Assembly (NCBI GenBank): GCA_021802085.1 | Contig: JAKAAZ010000229.1 | Coordinates: 1-5,430, forward strand | Direction of reading: 5' to 3' | Origin: Acidobacteriota bacterium | Lineage (GTDB): Bacteria > Acidobacteriota > Terriglobia > Terriglobales > Acidobacteriaceae | DNA: 5,430 nucleotides | Shown here: one piece after another, positions 5,395 to 5,430 of the stretch | Numbering within the stretch: the stretch's first letter is position 1 | Layout of the letters: the number at the start of each line of letters is the position of its first letter | Notes under the pieces: model-generated | Database searches by the model: none | Told to the model about the DNA's origin: nothing | The model's input: only the letters and a program-made list of their open reading frames with translations | Made by a program: the position numbers and the translations under genes

Positions 5395-5430
5395 ATGGAG
5401 AGGTTCACCAAGCTGTTTGGCAGCCTGATC
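5395..5430 (+). CDS. Start of an unidentified gene (first 12 codons)
   Basis: ATG 5395 follows a strong GGGAGG (5384-5389) by 5 nt and encodes MERFTKLFGSLI before the window ends. Twelve residues cannot give a function. The opening faintly recalls an uncharacterised protein that seems to recur in Acidobacteria and Planctomycetes genomes (my recollection, not checked), which would make a multi-copy or mobile gene possible. The 89 nt before it show no clear promoter. Confidence 0.6.
   Translation, partial: MERFTKLFGSLI

Noticed and set aside
1..5430. CRISPR array, insertion sequence or phage genes
   Set aside because: No regularly spaced repeats, transposase motifs or terminal inverted repeats could be seen.

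Overview
The window looks like chromosomal DNA of a free-living, polysaccharide-degrading Gram-negative bacterium. Acidobacteriota (Terriglobia) is my best guess, from the moderately high GC, secreted enzymes with 'LFAQ'- and 'AHAQ'-type signal peptides, and carbohydrate enzymes mixed with a hydrogenase-maturation gene. The taxonomy is inference, because no marker gene is present.

Layout. Bases 1-269 (+) hold the C-terminal end of a GH92 alpha-mannosidase-type enzyme. It converges tail-to-tail with a 738-residue secreted, glycoside-hydrolase-like protein on the minus strand (266-2482), and the two stop codons overlap in one TTAG. Bases 2483-2912 are a complex divergent regulatory region: a terminator-like hairpin, a CRP-type palindrome with a possible -10 box at class II spacing, a run of small hairpins with repeated GGAACA, a possible 31-codon leader ORF, and a perfect 7-bp hairpin before the next Shine-Dalgarno. 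These precede a NiFe-hydrogenase maturation protease (2913-3431). A tRNA-Gly(CCC) with encoded CCA (3448-3522) follows 16 nt later. A secreted GH130 beta-mannosidase/mannoside-phosphorylase-type enzyme (3603-4736) comes 80 nt after the tRNA. Bases 4737-5083 show no convincing gene but carry stem-loops. A short secreted lysine-rich peptide (5084-5305) and the first 12 codons of another gene (from 5395) end the window.

How the genes fit together. GH92 removes alpha-mannose and GH130 enzymes act on beta-mannosides. With the unclassified secreted enzyme between them, the surroundings suggest breakdown of mannose-containing glycans (fungal or yeast mannan, N-glycans) outside the cytoplasm. The hydrogenase protease and the tRNA do not belong to that pathway; no hydrogenase structural gene is visible. 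The least explained parts are the secreted 738-residue protein and the structured leader before the protease gene.
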